Assembly (NCBI GenBank): GCA_001570385.1
Contig: BBYL01000015.1
Location: 196,659 to 260,658, forward strand
Length of the DNA: 64,000 nt
Origin: Microtetraspora glauca
Lineage (GTDB): Bacteria > Actinomycetota > Actinomycetes > Streptosporangiales > Streptosporangiaceae
Direction: 5' to 3'
Below the pieces are notes generated by a model, which did not search any database, was not told where the DNA came from, and was given only the letters and a program-made list of their open reading frames with translations. Both the position numbers and the translations under genes were made by a program. Positions 1-7,760 of this stretch are shown here, one piece after another; positions within the stretch are counted from its first letter, which is position 1; each line of letters begins with the position of its first letter.

Positions 1-1
1 G

Positions 2-238
2 CCGGGCGGCTCCGCGGCGAGCGGTGACGCGCTGACCTCGCCCATGCAGGGGACGATCGTCAAGGTGGCCGTCGAGGACGGCGCGGTCGTCGCCGAGGGC
101 GACGTCATCGTGGTACTCGAGGCGATGAAGATGGAGCAGCCGCTCACCGCCCACAAGGCGGGCACCGTCACCGGCCTGTCCGCCCAGGTCGGAGCGGGCG
201 TCACCGCCGGATCCACGATCTGCGAGATCAAGGACTGA
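2..238 (+). CDS. Acyl-CoA carboxylase biotin-carrier C-terminus (partial)
   Basis: This is the 3' end of a gene that begins before the window; the frame is open from base 2. The visible 78 residues form a biotinyl (BCCP) domain, with the biotinylation motif EAMKME and the modified Lys codon at 128-130. In actinobacteria this domain usually sits at the C-terminus of the biotin carboxylase (alpha) subunit of acetyl/propionyl-CoA carboxylases, which supplies malonyl- or methylmalonyl-CoA. The Pro-Met-Gln-Gly start of the domain matches the usual PMPG region. A stand-alone carrier cannot be excluded because the upstream part is not visible. A GC-rich hairpin follows the stop. Confidence 0.9.
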   Translation, partial: PGGSAASGDALTSPMQGTIVKVAVEDGAVVAEGDVIVVLEAMKMEQPLTAHKAGTVTGLSAQVGAGVTAGSTICEIKD

Positions 239-257
239 CGCGGGACTGACGCGGCGT

Positions 258-276
258 GCCGGCGGGGTTCGCCGGC
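258..276 (+). terminator. GC-rich hairpin after the biotin-carrier gene
   Basis: Arms GCCGGCG (258-264) and CGCCGGC (270-276) enclose a 5-nt loop, 20 bases after the stop codon. There is no U-tract, as is usual for actinobacterial terminator hairpins. The function is inferred from position. Confidence 0.4.
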
Positions 277-750
277 GAGGACGTGCGTCCAGGTCGGCCG
301 CCGCACAGCGGGCCGGCCTGGACCGAAGCGACGGGGTGGGCCGGTTCGACGGCTTCAGGTCTCGCCTGCGGCGGTGCCAGTGGCCGGCGTCCCCGTCCTG
401 TCCACCGTGTCGTGGGGGCCACCGGGTTCGCGCTTCTCCACGCGGTGGGCGATGCGCGCGACCAGCCACGTCTGGAGGACAAGGAGCAGGAACGCCGCGC
501 ATCGGACCGGGCCCGCACCCCGCCATGAGGTCCTCCTCGTGCCGCTCGCGGTTCTCTTCCTGTCCTCTCCGCACCCAAGCACGCGAATGTGCGGGCGGAA
601 ACGATGAAATGTGCTGATCCCGTGCTGATCCGGTGGTGATTCCGGGCGGGCCGGGTGCGCCGCGGGGCGGTGTTCCGGTGTCCGGCCTGCTCCGTCGGGT
701 GCTGTCGACGTACGTCAGTGCGGACCCCGGGGCGGCGGCGCGGCTGTCAT
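277..750. other. Intergenic region without a convincing gene
   Basis: Several open frames cross this stretch on both strands, but they overlap each other, are Arg/Pro/Gly-rich, lack ribosome-binding sites and show no family resemblance. I see no RNA gene or repeat here. Confidence 0.5.
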
Positions 751-755
751 AGGAC

Positions 756-782
756 TTGAAGAAGTTTTCAATTGGCTACCAT
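756..782 (+). promoter_or_regulatory. Putative ArsR operator and promoter
   Basis: An AT-rich inverted repeat, TTGAA-GAAGTT-TTCAA (756-771), lies in otherwise GC-rich DNA and is followed by TACCAT (777-782), a possible -10. Small ArsR proteins commonly bind such repeats and repress their own gene. The repressor gene starts about 140 bases downstream, so a long leader would be needed. Assignment is by position only. Confidence 0.35.
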
Positions 783-918
783 GGTGTGTGACGAATTCTC
801 GTTGTCAGCTGGATCCGCACCATGGAACGGAGACGTGTGCGCGTGATGTCGCCGGACCGCGCGCACCACGCCGGGTGGCCACGCCACCGGACGTGGACGG
901 CCATCGGGGGAGGTGCTG

Positions 919-1263
919 ATGCCGATTCCCCTCTACCAGGCGAAGGCGGATTTCTTCCGCACGCTGGGTCATCCCGTACGAATCCGGGTCCTGGAACTGC
1001 TCCAGGACGGTCCGCTCCCGGTGCGCGATCTGCTCGCCGGGATCGAAGTGGAGGCGTCCAACCTGTCGCAGCAGCTCGCCGTTCTGCGCCGAGCGGGTAT
1101 CGTGACCTCGACGCGCGAGGGATCCACGGTCGTGTACGCGCTGAGCAGCAACGATGTCGCCGACCTGCTGCGGGCGGCACGGCGTATCCTGACCGACATG
1201 ATCGCGGGCCAGGGGGAGCTGCTGGCGGAGTTGCGGGAGGCTGAGCATACGCGGCCCGGATGA
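919..1263 (+). CDS. ArsR-family winged-helix transcriptional regulator
   Basis: This 114-residue protein is almost entirely one ArsR-type winged-helix domain. The N-terminal motif FFRTLGHPVRIRVLELL is typical, the recognition helix is around NLSQQLAVLRRAGIV, and the wing is TREGSTVVYAL. ArsR proteins usually repress their own promoter and release DNA on metal or other signals. This one has no cysteine at all, so the classical thiolate metal sites (ELCVCDL type) are absent and its ligand is unknown. ATG 919 is chosen because GGGGAGG (907-913) lies five bases upstream; an in-frame GTG at 913 overlaps that site. No target gene is adjacent except the DUF3073 gene downstream. Confidence 0.85.
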   Translation: MPIPLYQAKADFFRTLGHPVRIRVLELLQDGPLPVRDLLAGIEVEASNLSQQLAVLRRAGIVTSTREGSTVVYALSSNDVADLLRAARRILTDMIAGQGELLAELREAEHTRPG

Positions 1264-1497
1264 TCTCTACCGGGCGTGCGGTACGGAACGCGCGGCGGGA
1301 CGCGCCTCGCGAGAGGCCGCCGGTGACACCGGTTGATCCGGTTCGCCAGGGCACTCGGGGAGGCGGGGCCCGCCGGCGCATGCCGTACACGACGGACAAA
1401 CGATCTATGTCCCACGGCACACGGTGTGGGAAATTGCATAATTCTTCAAATGATAGAGAATAGGGCGAAGCACGGCCTGTGTTAGGGAGGACGATCA

Positions 1498-1665
1498 ATG
1501 GGGCGGGGTCGGGCCAAGGCGAAGCAGACGAAGGTGGCTCGCCAGCTCAAGTACGCCAACCACAACATGGATCTCGAGCGGCTGCGCCAGGATCTCGCCG
1601 TCGGCGATGACCCCGTGCGCGACGACGAGACCGATGTTCCCGGCGACGGCGCGGGTCAGGCGTAG
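1498..1665 (+). CDS. DUF3073 family small basic protein
   Basis: This 55-residue protein begins MGRGRAKAKQTKVARQLKY, the hallmark start of the DUF3073 family found throughout actinobacteria. The N-terminal half is strongly basic and the C-terminal half is acidic (DDPVRDDETD). The function is unknown; the basic head could bind nucleic acid. The AGGGAGG site at 1484-1490 lies seven bases before the ATG. A TTGCAT element (1434-1439) and AT-rich DNA up to 1462 may be the promoter. A strong hairpin follows the stop, so the gene appears monocistronic. The gene is short but I am confident in it because of the near-invariant N-terminus. Confidence 0.9.
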   Translation: MGRGRAKAKQTKVARQLKYANHNMDLERLRQDLAVGDDPVRDDETDVPGDGAGQA

Positions 1666-1672
1666 GCGCGGA

Positions 1673-1705
1673 GAAAGGCCGGTCCCCTCGCGGGCCCGGC
1701 CTTTC
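1673..1705 (+). terminator. Rho-independent-type terminator of the DUF3073 gene
   Basis: Arms GAAAGGCCGG and CCGGCCTTTC close a short loop, starting 8 bases after the stop. The right arm itself supplies a short T run. Confidence 0.7.
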
Positions 1706-1817
1706 CGCTTGTCCGGACTCCTTCCGGGGCTCCTCCTCTGACGTTCTCCCGGGTTCCGTCAGGGAGCGGAGCCGGGCGGGCGGGCTTCAGGCGGCAGTGT
1801 GTCGTCAGAATGGTCCT

Positions 1818-2333
1818 ATGGTCGGCTCACGAATCCCCGCGGCGTCTCCGGGCGCTCCTTCGAAGACACGTGCGCGGCTTCGGACCATGGCGCTGCTCGA
1901 ACTGGGCAACATCCCGTTCCAGGCGTGGATCTGGTTCGGGATCGCCGGGTTGCCGGTGACGGTGGTGAACTCCCTCGGATTCGCCCTGTTCGCGATCCTG
2001 CTGGCGCAGGGGGCCCTCTACTGGATGGCCAAGCTGCGCCAGCTGCGCGAATCGGCTCTCCTGCCGGGAACCCGGGCCTTCCTGATCGCGCGCGCGACCG
2101 ATGTCCCGCTCCTGGTGGCCGGACTGACGGTCACGGGAAGCGCCGTCGCCGCCGATCCCGGGCGCGACTCCTGGCCCGGCCTGGTGTTCGCCCTCGTCGC
2201 GGTGCTCGAGTACGTCAACTACTTCCACGTCCAGCTCATGCATGACACTGTGGCGGATCTGCGCCGCCTGATGGCCACGGGGCCGCGGCGGTCGCATCTC
2301 GCCCGCGATCTGGCCCGCCGTCGCCGTGGATGA
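1818..2333 (+). CDS. Hypothetical small membrane protein
   Basis: This protein of up to 171 residues has hydrophobic segments around IPFQAWIWFGIAGLPVTVV, SLGFALFAILLAQGALY, VPLLVAGLTVTGSAVA and LVFALVAVLEYVNYF. The C-terminal tail is very basic (ARDLARRRRG). Four membrane spans are likely. I do not recognise the family. The start is uncertain: ATG 1818 and ATG 1887 are both in frame and neither has a good ribosome-binding site. The 1887 start would begin just before the first hydrophobic segment. The gene stands alone between the DUF3073 gene and the drug-exporter locus. Confidence 0.6.
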   Translation: MVGSRIPAASPGAPSKTRARLRTMALLELGNIPFQAWIWFGIAGLPVTVVNSLGFALFAILLAQGALYWMAKLRQLRESALLPGTRAFLIARATDVPLLVAGLTVTGSAVAADPGRDSWPGLVFALVAVLEYVNYFHVQLMHDTVADLRRLMATGPRRSHLARDLARRRRG

Positions 2334-2391
2334 CGCCGTGGGGTGACGGGCGCGGTGGCGCTTCCCGCCGGGGGAGCGGCCGGGGTGAGGA

Positions 2392-2454
2392 CGAGCGGCA
2401 CGGACGGGCGAGCGGCACGGACGGGCGAACGACACGGACGGGCGAACGGCACGG
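2392..2454. repeat. 17-bp tandem repeat, about 3.7 copies
   Basis: Units of the form CGAGCGGCACGGACGGG occupy 2392-2408, 2409-2425 and 2426-2442 (two substitutions), with a 12-base partial copy at 2443-2454. The repeat lies between a membrane protein gene and the exporter promoter. No function is evident. Confidence 0.8.
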
Positions 2455-2470
2455 CGCGGTAGCAGGCTGG

Positions 2471-2521
2471 GTGACAGATGGCGACATGCCGTTGCTATGG
2501 TTAGCGACGTGATGTCGCTAA
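2471..2521 (+). promoter_or_regulatory. Promoter and TetR-type operator over the exporter start codon
   Basis: Inverted arms TTAGCGAC (2501-2508) and GTCGCTAA (2514-2521) flank a 5-base spacer that runs into the start codon of the DHA2 exporter. TATGGT (2496-2501) fits a -10 and GTGACA (2471-2476) a weak -35, with 19 bases between. Transcription would begin at or near the start codon, so the mRNA is probably leaderless. The TetR gene just beyond the exporter is the natural candidate repressor; that link is inference. Confidence 0.6.
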
Positions 2522-4194
2522 ATTCTCGTCAGGGTTGGCTGCCTCTCGTCGTGCTCGCACTCGGAACTTCGATGATCATCGTGGACGCGACGATCGTGAA
2601 CGTCGCCGTTCCGGCGATCATCGAGGATCTGCACCTGACCGCGACCGACGTGGAGTGGGTCAACTCCATCTATTCGCTGATGTTCGCGGCGCTGCTCATC
2701 CCGCTCGGCCGTACGGGTGACCTGCGCGGCAGACGCCGCCTCTTCGCGTCGGGGGTCGGCGTCTTCCTCCTGGCCAGCATGCTGGCGGCCGCCGCGGGCA
2801 GCGGCCCGGCGCTGATCGGCGCCAGGGTGATCCAGGGAGTGGGGGCGGCGATGGTCGTCCCGATGGCTCTCGCGATCATCAACTCCACCTACACCGGCAG
2901 GCGGCGGGTGATCGGGTTCGCCGTCTGGGGCTCGGTCATCGGCGGCATGGCGGGCGTCGGTCCGCTGCTCGGCGGCTGGCTCGTCACCGAGTACGGCTGG
3001 CGCTCGGCGTTCTGGGTCAACCTGCCGATCGGAGCGTTGATCCTCCTCGGCACGCTCCGTGTGCCCGACTCGCGCGACGAGCACTCCTCGGGGCACGACC
3101 CGCTGGGCATCGTACTCGCGGTGATCGGCACGACCTCGGTCGTCTTCGCGCTCATCGAAGGCCAGAAGTACGGCTGGCTCACCCCCTTGCGGCCCGCCTC
3201 GCTCCTCGGTGTGCGTTTCGAGGGCGTCTCGCCCGTTCCTTTCGCCTTCGGCGTCGGAATCGTGGCACTGGTCGCGCTGGTGCTGGTCGAACGGGCCCGG
3301 GGACGGGCGGGACGCCCCGTACTGATCGACCTGACGCTGTTCGCGCTGCCCAGCTTCCGGTACGGCGCGATGGCCGCGATGGTCGTGGCGCTGGGGGAGT
3401 TCGGGATGATCCTCGTGCTGCCGCTGTTCCTGCAGTCGGCGCTCGGCTACAGCGCGTTCCAGGCCGGACTGGTCATCGCCACGCTGGCCCTGGGCACGTT
3501 CCTGGCCGGCGGCATGGTTCCCGGGCTGGCCAGGAAGGCGAGCTCGCGCCTGGTCGTGCAGATCGGGATCGGCCTGGAGGTCGTGGGCGCGCTCGGCATC
3601 GCCCTGTCACTCGAACCGGGGATGAACCCGTGGCGGCCGGTTCCCTGGCTGGTGGTCTACGGGATGGGGATCGGCTTCGCCTCGGCGCAGCTCACCAGCG
3701 TGCTGATGGCCGACGTACCGCCCTGGCAGTCGGGTCAGGCCTCCGGGCTGCAGAGCACGGTGCGCCAGGTCGGAGCGGCGTTCGGGGTCGCGGTGCTCGG
3801 GGCGGTGCTGGTCACGGGGCTCGGCTCGTCGGTCGAGCGGCATATGGACGCGTTTCCCGCACACACGCGGACCGAGGTGGCGCGTGCCGTACAGGAGAGC
3901 GGTGGTGTGGCCATCGCGTCGCTGCGCGAGCCGGCGGTTCACGCGGCGGCCGTGGCGGCGTCCGCCGAGGCGACCCGCAGGGTCACACTGCTCACGGCGC
4001 TGGTACTGCTGGCGGGGATGGGCGCCACGCTCCTGCTGCCGCGTGCCTCCGCGTCCGGCCACGGGGAGGACCCCGCACCGGCCGACGGTGCGGCAACGGC
4101 CGGTGAGTCCGTGGACGTCGTGCGGGGAAGGGCTGAGCGCGACGCCGACGAGGCCGCGGGTGTGGAGGTCGTCTCTCGGGAGGGCCGAGTCTGA
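2512..4194 (+). CDS. DHA2-family MFS multidrug exporter (EmrB/QacA type)
   Basis: This is a 560-residue, probably 14-helix, proton-coupled drug exporter of the cytoplasmic membrane. Family signs are the first-helix motif ATIVNVAVPAI, motif A (GRTGDLRGRRRLF) between helices 2 and 3, and motif C (GVGPLLGGWL) in helix 5. The C-terminal 60 residues are a charged cytoplasmic tail. ATG 2512 lies inside an inverted repeat. GTG 2509 and ATG 2497 are alternatives in the same frame. A TetR regulator follows in the same direction after about 220 bases, the usual drug-induced arrangement. The substrate cannot be read from sequence. Confidence 0.9.
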   Translation: MSLNSRQGWLPLVVLALGTSMIIVDATIVNVAVPAIIEDLHLTATDVEWVNSIYSLMFAALLIPLGRTGDLRGRRRLFASGVGVFLLASMLAAAAGSGPALIGARVIQGVGAAMVVPMALAIINSTYTGRRRVIGFAVWGSVIGGMAGVGPLLGGWLVTEYGWRSAFWVNLPIGALILLGTLRVPDSRDEHSSGHDPLGIVLAVIGTTSVVFALIEGQKYGWLTPLRPASLLGVRFEGVSPVPFAFGVGIVALVALVLVERARGRAGRPVLIDLTLFALPSFRYGAMAAMVVALGEFGMILVLPLFLQSALGYSAFQAGLVIATLALGTFLAGGMVPGLARKASSRLVVQIGIGLEVVGALGIALSLEPGMNPWRPVPWLVVYGMGIGFASAQLTSVLMADVPPWQSGQASGLQSTVRQVGAAFGVAVLGAVLVTGLGSSVERHMDAFPAHTRTEVARAVQESGGVAIASLREPAVHAAAVAASAEATRRVTLLTALVLLAGMGATLLLPRASASGHGEDPAPADGAATAGESVDVVRGRAERDADEAAGVEVVSREGRV

Positions 4195-4254
4195 GATACG
4201 ACGCCGAAGGCGTCACGGCCGGTGGTCGCGGGTGTGGCGTCAGTCATGACCGGT

Positions 4255-4380
4255 CATCGAGATCACGCCGGTCACGCCGGTCACGCCGGTCACGCCGGTC
4301 ATGAAGGCCATCAAGGTCATGGAGGTCATCCAGATCACGCCGGTCATGGCGGTCGCGGCGGTCAAGGCGGTCTCGCCCGG
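4255..4380 (+). repeat. 9-bp tandem repeat reading as His-Ala-Gly
   Basis: The unit CACGCCGGT repeats perfectly about four times near 4264-4301 and then degenerates to about 4380. In one frame, from ATG 4246, it reads MTGHRDHAGHAGH and continues with His-Gly pairs. That frame has no ribosome-binding site and runs on antisense-like into the TetR gene, so I annotate a repeat rather than a gene. Confidence 0.6.
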
Positions 4381-4414
4381 CGCGGATACTGGAGGCCGGC
4401 ACCTGGAGGTGGAG

Positions 4415-4999
4415 ATGCCAAGGATCAGCGCGGCGACCGTAGCCGACCATCGGGCCAACCAGCACGCCGCCCTGCTCGACGCGGCGCGCGCGGTCCTGGC
4501 GGAGCAGGGCGTGCACGCGCTCACACCCGCGGCCGTGGGAGCGAGGGTCGGGCTGGCCCGTTCGAGCGTCTACCGGTACTTCGCCTCGACCGCGGACATC
4601 CTCGCCCAACTCGTCGAGGACGCCTTCCCCCGGTGGCTGGTGCGCCTGCGGGACTCCCTGCGCGACGCGGGCGACGGGGTGACCCTCGATGACAGAATCC
4701 GCGCGTACGGCACCGCGGCGCTGGATTTCGTCAGCAGCCCCGACCACGCGCTCATCCCCGCGTCGCAGGCGGTGGGGCTGCCCGGCGAGTGCCAGAAGCG
4801 GGTGGACGAGATCCACGAGTCCATGATCGAGCCGCTCAGTGAGGCGCTGGACGAGGCCGGATATGACCACGCGGGCCTGCGGGCCCATCTCGCGTGGGGC
4901 ATCCTCGGGGCGGGCTCACGCCGCCTGGCGGATGAGGAGGGTGATCCCGGCGAGATCGTCAGAATCACCCTCGACACCCTCTGCCGCGCCCTCAGGTGA
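4415..4999 (+). CDS. TetR-family transcriptional regulator
   Basis: This is a 194-residue regulator. An N-terminal TetR DNA-binding domain spans roughly residues 13-60, with helix-turn-helix VGARVGLARSSVYRYFAS. The C-terminal ligand-binding domain is TetR_C-like, with no recognisable specificity. ATG 4415 is preceded by GGAGGT at 4405-4410; a longer frame upstream runs through the tandem repeat and is unlikely. By position it should control the DHA2 exporter just upstream, probably through the palindrome at 2501-2521. It may also regulate itself, but I see no copy of that palindrome directly upstream of its own gene. Confidence 0.88.
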   Translation: MPRISAATVADHRANQHAALLDAARAVLAEQGVHALTPAAVGARVGLARSSVYRYFASTADILAQLVEDAFPRWLVRLRDSLRDAGDGVTLDDRIRAYGTAALDFVSSPDHALIPASQAVGLPGECQKRVDEIHESMIEPLSEALDEAGYDHAGLRAHLAWGILGAGSRRLADEEGDPGEIVRITLDTLCRALR

Positions 5000-5015
5000 C
5001 CGGTCGGGCTCAGCC

Positions 5016-5116
5016 CGTTCGGCTGACCGGTGCGCCTGACCTCGTTCGGCTGATCGGCCCGACTTGCCGGTCCGGCTCACCCCGTTCGGCTGATCGGTCC
5101 GACTGACCGGTCCGGC
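5016..5116. repeat. Intergenic direct repeats (40-bp period)
   Basis: Three copies of CGTTCGGCTGA occur at about 5016, 5043 and 5083. The last two extend to 34 bases with three mismatches and are 40 bases apart. They lie just after the TetR stop. I see no coding or clear hairpin function. Confidence 0.65.
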
Positions 5117-5273
5117 CGGGGTGGTCGATCGGTGTGGTGGCCGGGGTGCCGGAACGGTCACGAAGTCCCACCAGTCACGATGGTGAACCTCCGTTTCGCA
5201 AACAAGATGCCGACATTCTGGAATGATCGCGGGATATTCCCTCGTGTGCTTCGAGACTGACGGACAGTGACTG

Positions 5274-6593
5274 ATGCCCCCCATGGATCAAATCGCCGCC
5301 TTCACGTCGGACCATCCGGTCGGTACCGCCCTCATCTGCGTCGTCGCCCTGGTCCTCCTGGTTCTCGGATTCTTCGTGCTGCGCGCCACGTATCGGGCGC
5401 TGGCCGACCTCTTCCGGCGTTTCGCCGCCCCGCGTCCGGCGGAGGACATTCTCACCATCGTCGCCGCGACCATCGCCACCGGCGTGTCGGCGCAGGGCAT
5501 GTGGCGCTTCTCGGGTGACGTCCTGGGCTTCGACGGCCCGCTCCGCCTCCTGCTCTTCGCGTTCATCGAAGTCGCCGTGATCACCAGTGCCGTACGGGCC
5601 CGCCGGAACATGCGGGAGAACTACTCCGCGGGCATCGACGGCATCGCCGTGTGGGTGTTCACCTGCCTGTCGGCCGTGCTGTCCAGCATGGACGCCCGCA
5701 GCCTGGCCGAGGCCCTCTTCCGGCTCGCCGCCCCGCTCGTCGCGGCGTGGCTGTGGGAGCGCGGCATGGCGATCGAACGGCACCGGATCACCGGGCGTGC
5801 CCGGATCAACTGGCGGATCACCCCCGAGCGGGTCATGGTCCGGATCGGGCTGGCCGAGGCCAGCGACCGCACCGCGAGTGAGGTGGACGCCCACCGCAGG
5901 CTCACCCGCGTCGCGCTGGCCGCCAAGCGGGCCCGCGCGCTGCGCGCGGCCGGTGCGTCCGACCGGAAGATGCGCGCCGCGCTCACCAAGCTCGACCGGG
6001 CTATGGACCAGGCGGTGGAGTACACCGGCCTGGCGGTCGACTCGTCCCGGCAGGAGGCGCTGCTGTCCCAGATCGGCGCGCTCTACAACACGTCCGCCCT
6101 GATCGACCTGAAGCCACCGGTCCCGTGGGCGCCCGAGGAGGAGGAGAAGCAGGCCGCGCGGGCCCCGCGTCCCCCGCAACTCGTGCACCCCGCCCTGCCC
6201 GCCGCCGCGGGCGGCGCCGTACCGGGCATGCCCGCGACCCCGGCAGCCCCGGTCCTCGTCGACGACGACGACGAGGAAGGGGCGGAGACGGCGGAACCGG
6301 CGCCTCCCGTCGACACGGCGCAGCGCGCCGCCCTGATGCGCGCCGCCCGGCAGTACTGGGACAGGGAGATCGAGCGCCGCTTCGTTCCCCGGGCCGCCGA
6401 CATCGCCCACGAGATCGGCATTCCGCTGACCACCGCCCGGGAGTACCGCGCTCTCTGGAAGCTGGAGCCCAAGGCCCACGCTCTCCTGGAGGCCGCCTAC
6501 AACGAGCACGGGATCATCGACACCGGGACGTTCCCGGCGATCACCACGCCCGAGAGCGTCCTGACGGTGAACGGCTCCGCCGCCCAGCACTGA
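5274..6593 (+). CDS. DUF2637-domain membrane protein
   Basis: This 439-residue protein starts with a hydrophobic helix (about residues 14-36). A second membrane-embedded block follows (about 60-170) with the DUF2637 features: an SAQGMWRF region, FAFIEVAVITSAVRARR, and a segment ending in WLWERGMAIERHR. A long cytoplasmic part comes next, with Pro/Ala linkers and an acidic run (DDDDEE). The C-terminal part, around RRFVPRAADIAHEIGIPLTTAREYRALW, looks like a small helix-turn-helix. DUF2637 proteins resemble SpdB transfer proteins of actinomycete plasmids, but no integrase or Tra gene is nearby. The start ATG lacks a good ribosome-binding site; ATG 5283 is possible. Confidence 0.75.
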   Translation: MPPMDQIAAFTSDHPVGTALICVVALVLLVLGFFVLRATYRALADLFRRFAAPRPAEDILTIVAATIATGVSAQGMWRFSGDVLGFDGPLRLLLFAFIEVAVITSAVRARRNMRENYSAGIDGIAVWVFTCLSAVLSSMDARSLAEALFRLAAPLVAAWLWERGMAIERHRITGRARINWRITPERVMVRIGLAEASDRTASEVDAHRRLTRVALAAKRARALRAAGASDRKMRAALTKLDRAMDQAVEYTGLAVDSSRQEALLSQIGALYNTSALIDLKPPVPWAPEEEEKQAARAPRPPQLVHPALPAAAGGAVPGMPATPAAPVLVDDDDEEGAETAEPAPPVDTAQRAALMRAARQYWDREIERRFVPRAADIAHEIGIPLTTAREYRALWKLEPKAHALLEAAYNEHGIIDTGTFPAITTPESVLTVNGSAAQH

Positions 6594-6659
6594 CAACCCG
6601 GTGGAAAGGGACGGTCAGATTGGGCCGACCGGCACTGACCGTCCCCGTGGACGGGAGGG

Positions 6660-7241
6660 TCAGTCGCGCCGTGCCCAGCGAGGCTCGACGTTCGCCCACG
6701 CCTCCTCCCAGCGCCGCTGGTTGCGGCGCCGCATGACCCACCGGAGGAGGCCGACGAGCATCGCCAGCACGGCGGCGATCCCGGACAGCGACGCGAGCGC
6801 GACGATCGCGGTCGCCATGAGGATCTCCACCGTGCTCGCGGGCTCGAGGGACGGCTGGTCGTCCGCGTTGACCCAGACGCGTACCCGCGTGCCCGGCGTG
6901 GCCGTGGTCGCCACGGGCACCTTCGCCTGGTGGATCGCGCCGTCCGGGGTGTGCCAGCGCGCGCCGGCCCGCAGGTCGGTGGCCGCGCCCAGCCGTGCTC
7001 CCCGCATGGACGTGGGCTGCTCGTACACCGTCGCGGTCACCTGGTGCTTGCCGGCGTTCTCCCGCTGCGCGGTGACGTAAGCGGAGCGGGTCGCGAGATA
7101 CGTCCCCAGAGGCATGATCACGCAGAAGAGGAGGAGCAGCGTGATCAGGATCGCCGACTCCACGCGATCCGCCGGACGGCGCAGCGGATTGCGGTCCAGA
7201 CCCAGGAATCTGGCGGCTCTCGCCGGTACGTGCGTATTCAT
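6660..7241 (-). CDS. Rv1733c-like two-helix membrane protein
   Basis: This 193-residue protein has the Rv1733c-family layout. A short N-terminus carries RNPLRRPADRVESA, a first helix is around ILITLLLLFCVIMPLG, a loop of about 90 residues lies outside the membrane, and a second helix is near IVALASLSGIAAVLAMLVGLL, followed by an Arg-rich tail. Family members are often part of dormancy regulons in mycobacteria, but I see no DevR-type box here. ATG 7241 is chosen because GGAGGTG lies just upstream on the minus strand. The biochemical role is unknown. Confidence 0.8.
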   Translation of the reverse strand: MNTHVPARAARFLGLDRNPLRRPADRVESAILITLLLLFCVIMPLGTYLATRSAYVTAQRENAGKHQVTATVYEQPTSMRGARLGAATDLRAGARWHTPDGAIHQAKVPVATTATPGTRVRVWVNADDQPSLEPASTVEILMATAIVALASLSGIAAVLAMLVGLLRWVMRRRNQRRWEEAWANVEPRWARRD

Positions 7242-7437
7242 CACACACCTCCACACGTGCTCGACGCTAGGGAACCTCCGTCACCCGGCACAGTGCTGAT
7301 CGACCCGGGTAGGAAAGGACCTTCGTCGGCTTTCGTCCGGGCTCGGACGCGTACGCGGTGGGATGTAGTCGTCACGGTCTGTCACGCTTGGTCCGCAGCC
7401 AGCTCGCCAAGGCCCAGGCCGACTCCCTCGCCGCAAC

Positions 7438-7745
7438 GTGTCCACCGCGGAACCGGACGTCGATCCCGACGCCCGCCGGATCAGCGCACCGGTCCGCGAC
7501 AGATCATCGCCCTGACCGAGGCGGTACGCGCCCTGGACGAAGCCGCCGTCACCCCCGAGGACGTCGCCGTACGCCGCGACCCTGGACGAGGTCTTCCCGC
7601 ACCTCACCGGCGGCCGGACCAGGCCCCACAACATCCGCGACGGCACGGAGGTGGCCGCATGGCGATCGCCGTTCCCCGATCCCGCGTTCCCTGACAGCCG
7701 GGCCCCGTTCGGCGCGCCGCGACCCGCGCTCCAGACGGGCTCTGG
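7438..7745 (+). pseudogene. Remnant of a DrrA-type ABC transporter ATPase
   Basis: Only the C-terminal end of a daunorubicin-resistance-type ATPase is recognisable, and it is split between frames. One frame reads PDVDPDARRISAPVRD, a second reads IALTEAVRALDEAAVTPEDV, and the first frame resumes as TLDEVFPHLTGG. In intact relatives these segments are contiguous (for example VEDVAVRRPTLDEVFLHLTG), so at least two frameshifts have occurred, near 7500 and 7577. No Walker motifs are present upstream. The partner permease is also missing. This is a decayed fragment. Confidence 0.7.
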
Positions 7746-7760
7746 GTGCCGCCGGAGGTG

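Noticed and set aside
776..1498. 240-codon minus-strand frame over the ArsR gene
   Set aside because: Low-complexity Arg/Pro-rich translation opposite a clear regulator gene.
4222..4692. Open frame encoding the His-Gly-rich peptide
   Set aside because: No ribosome-binding site, and two thirds of it overlap the TetR gene in another frame; kept as a repeat only.
4255..5116. CRISPR array
   Set aside because: The repeats are short and contiguous or too few, without unique spacers of even length, and there are no cas genes.
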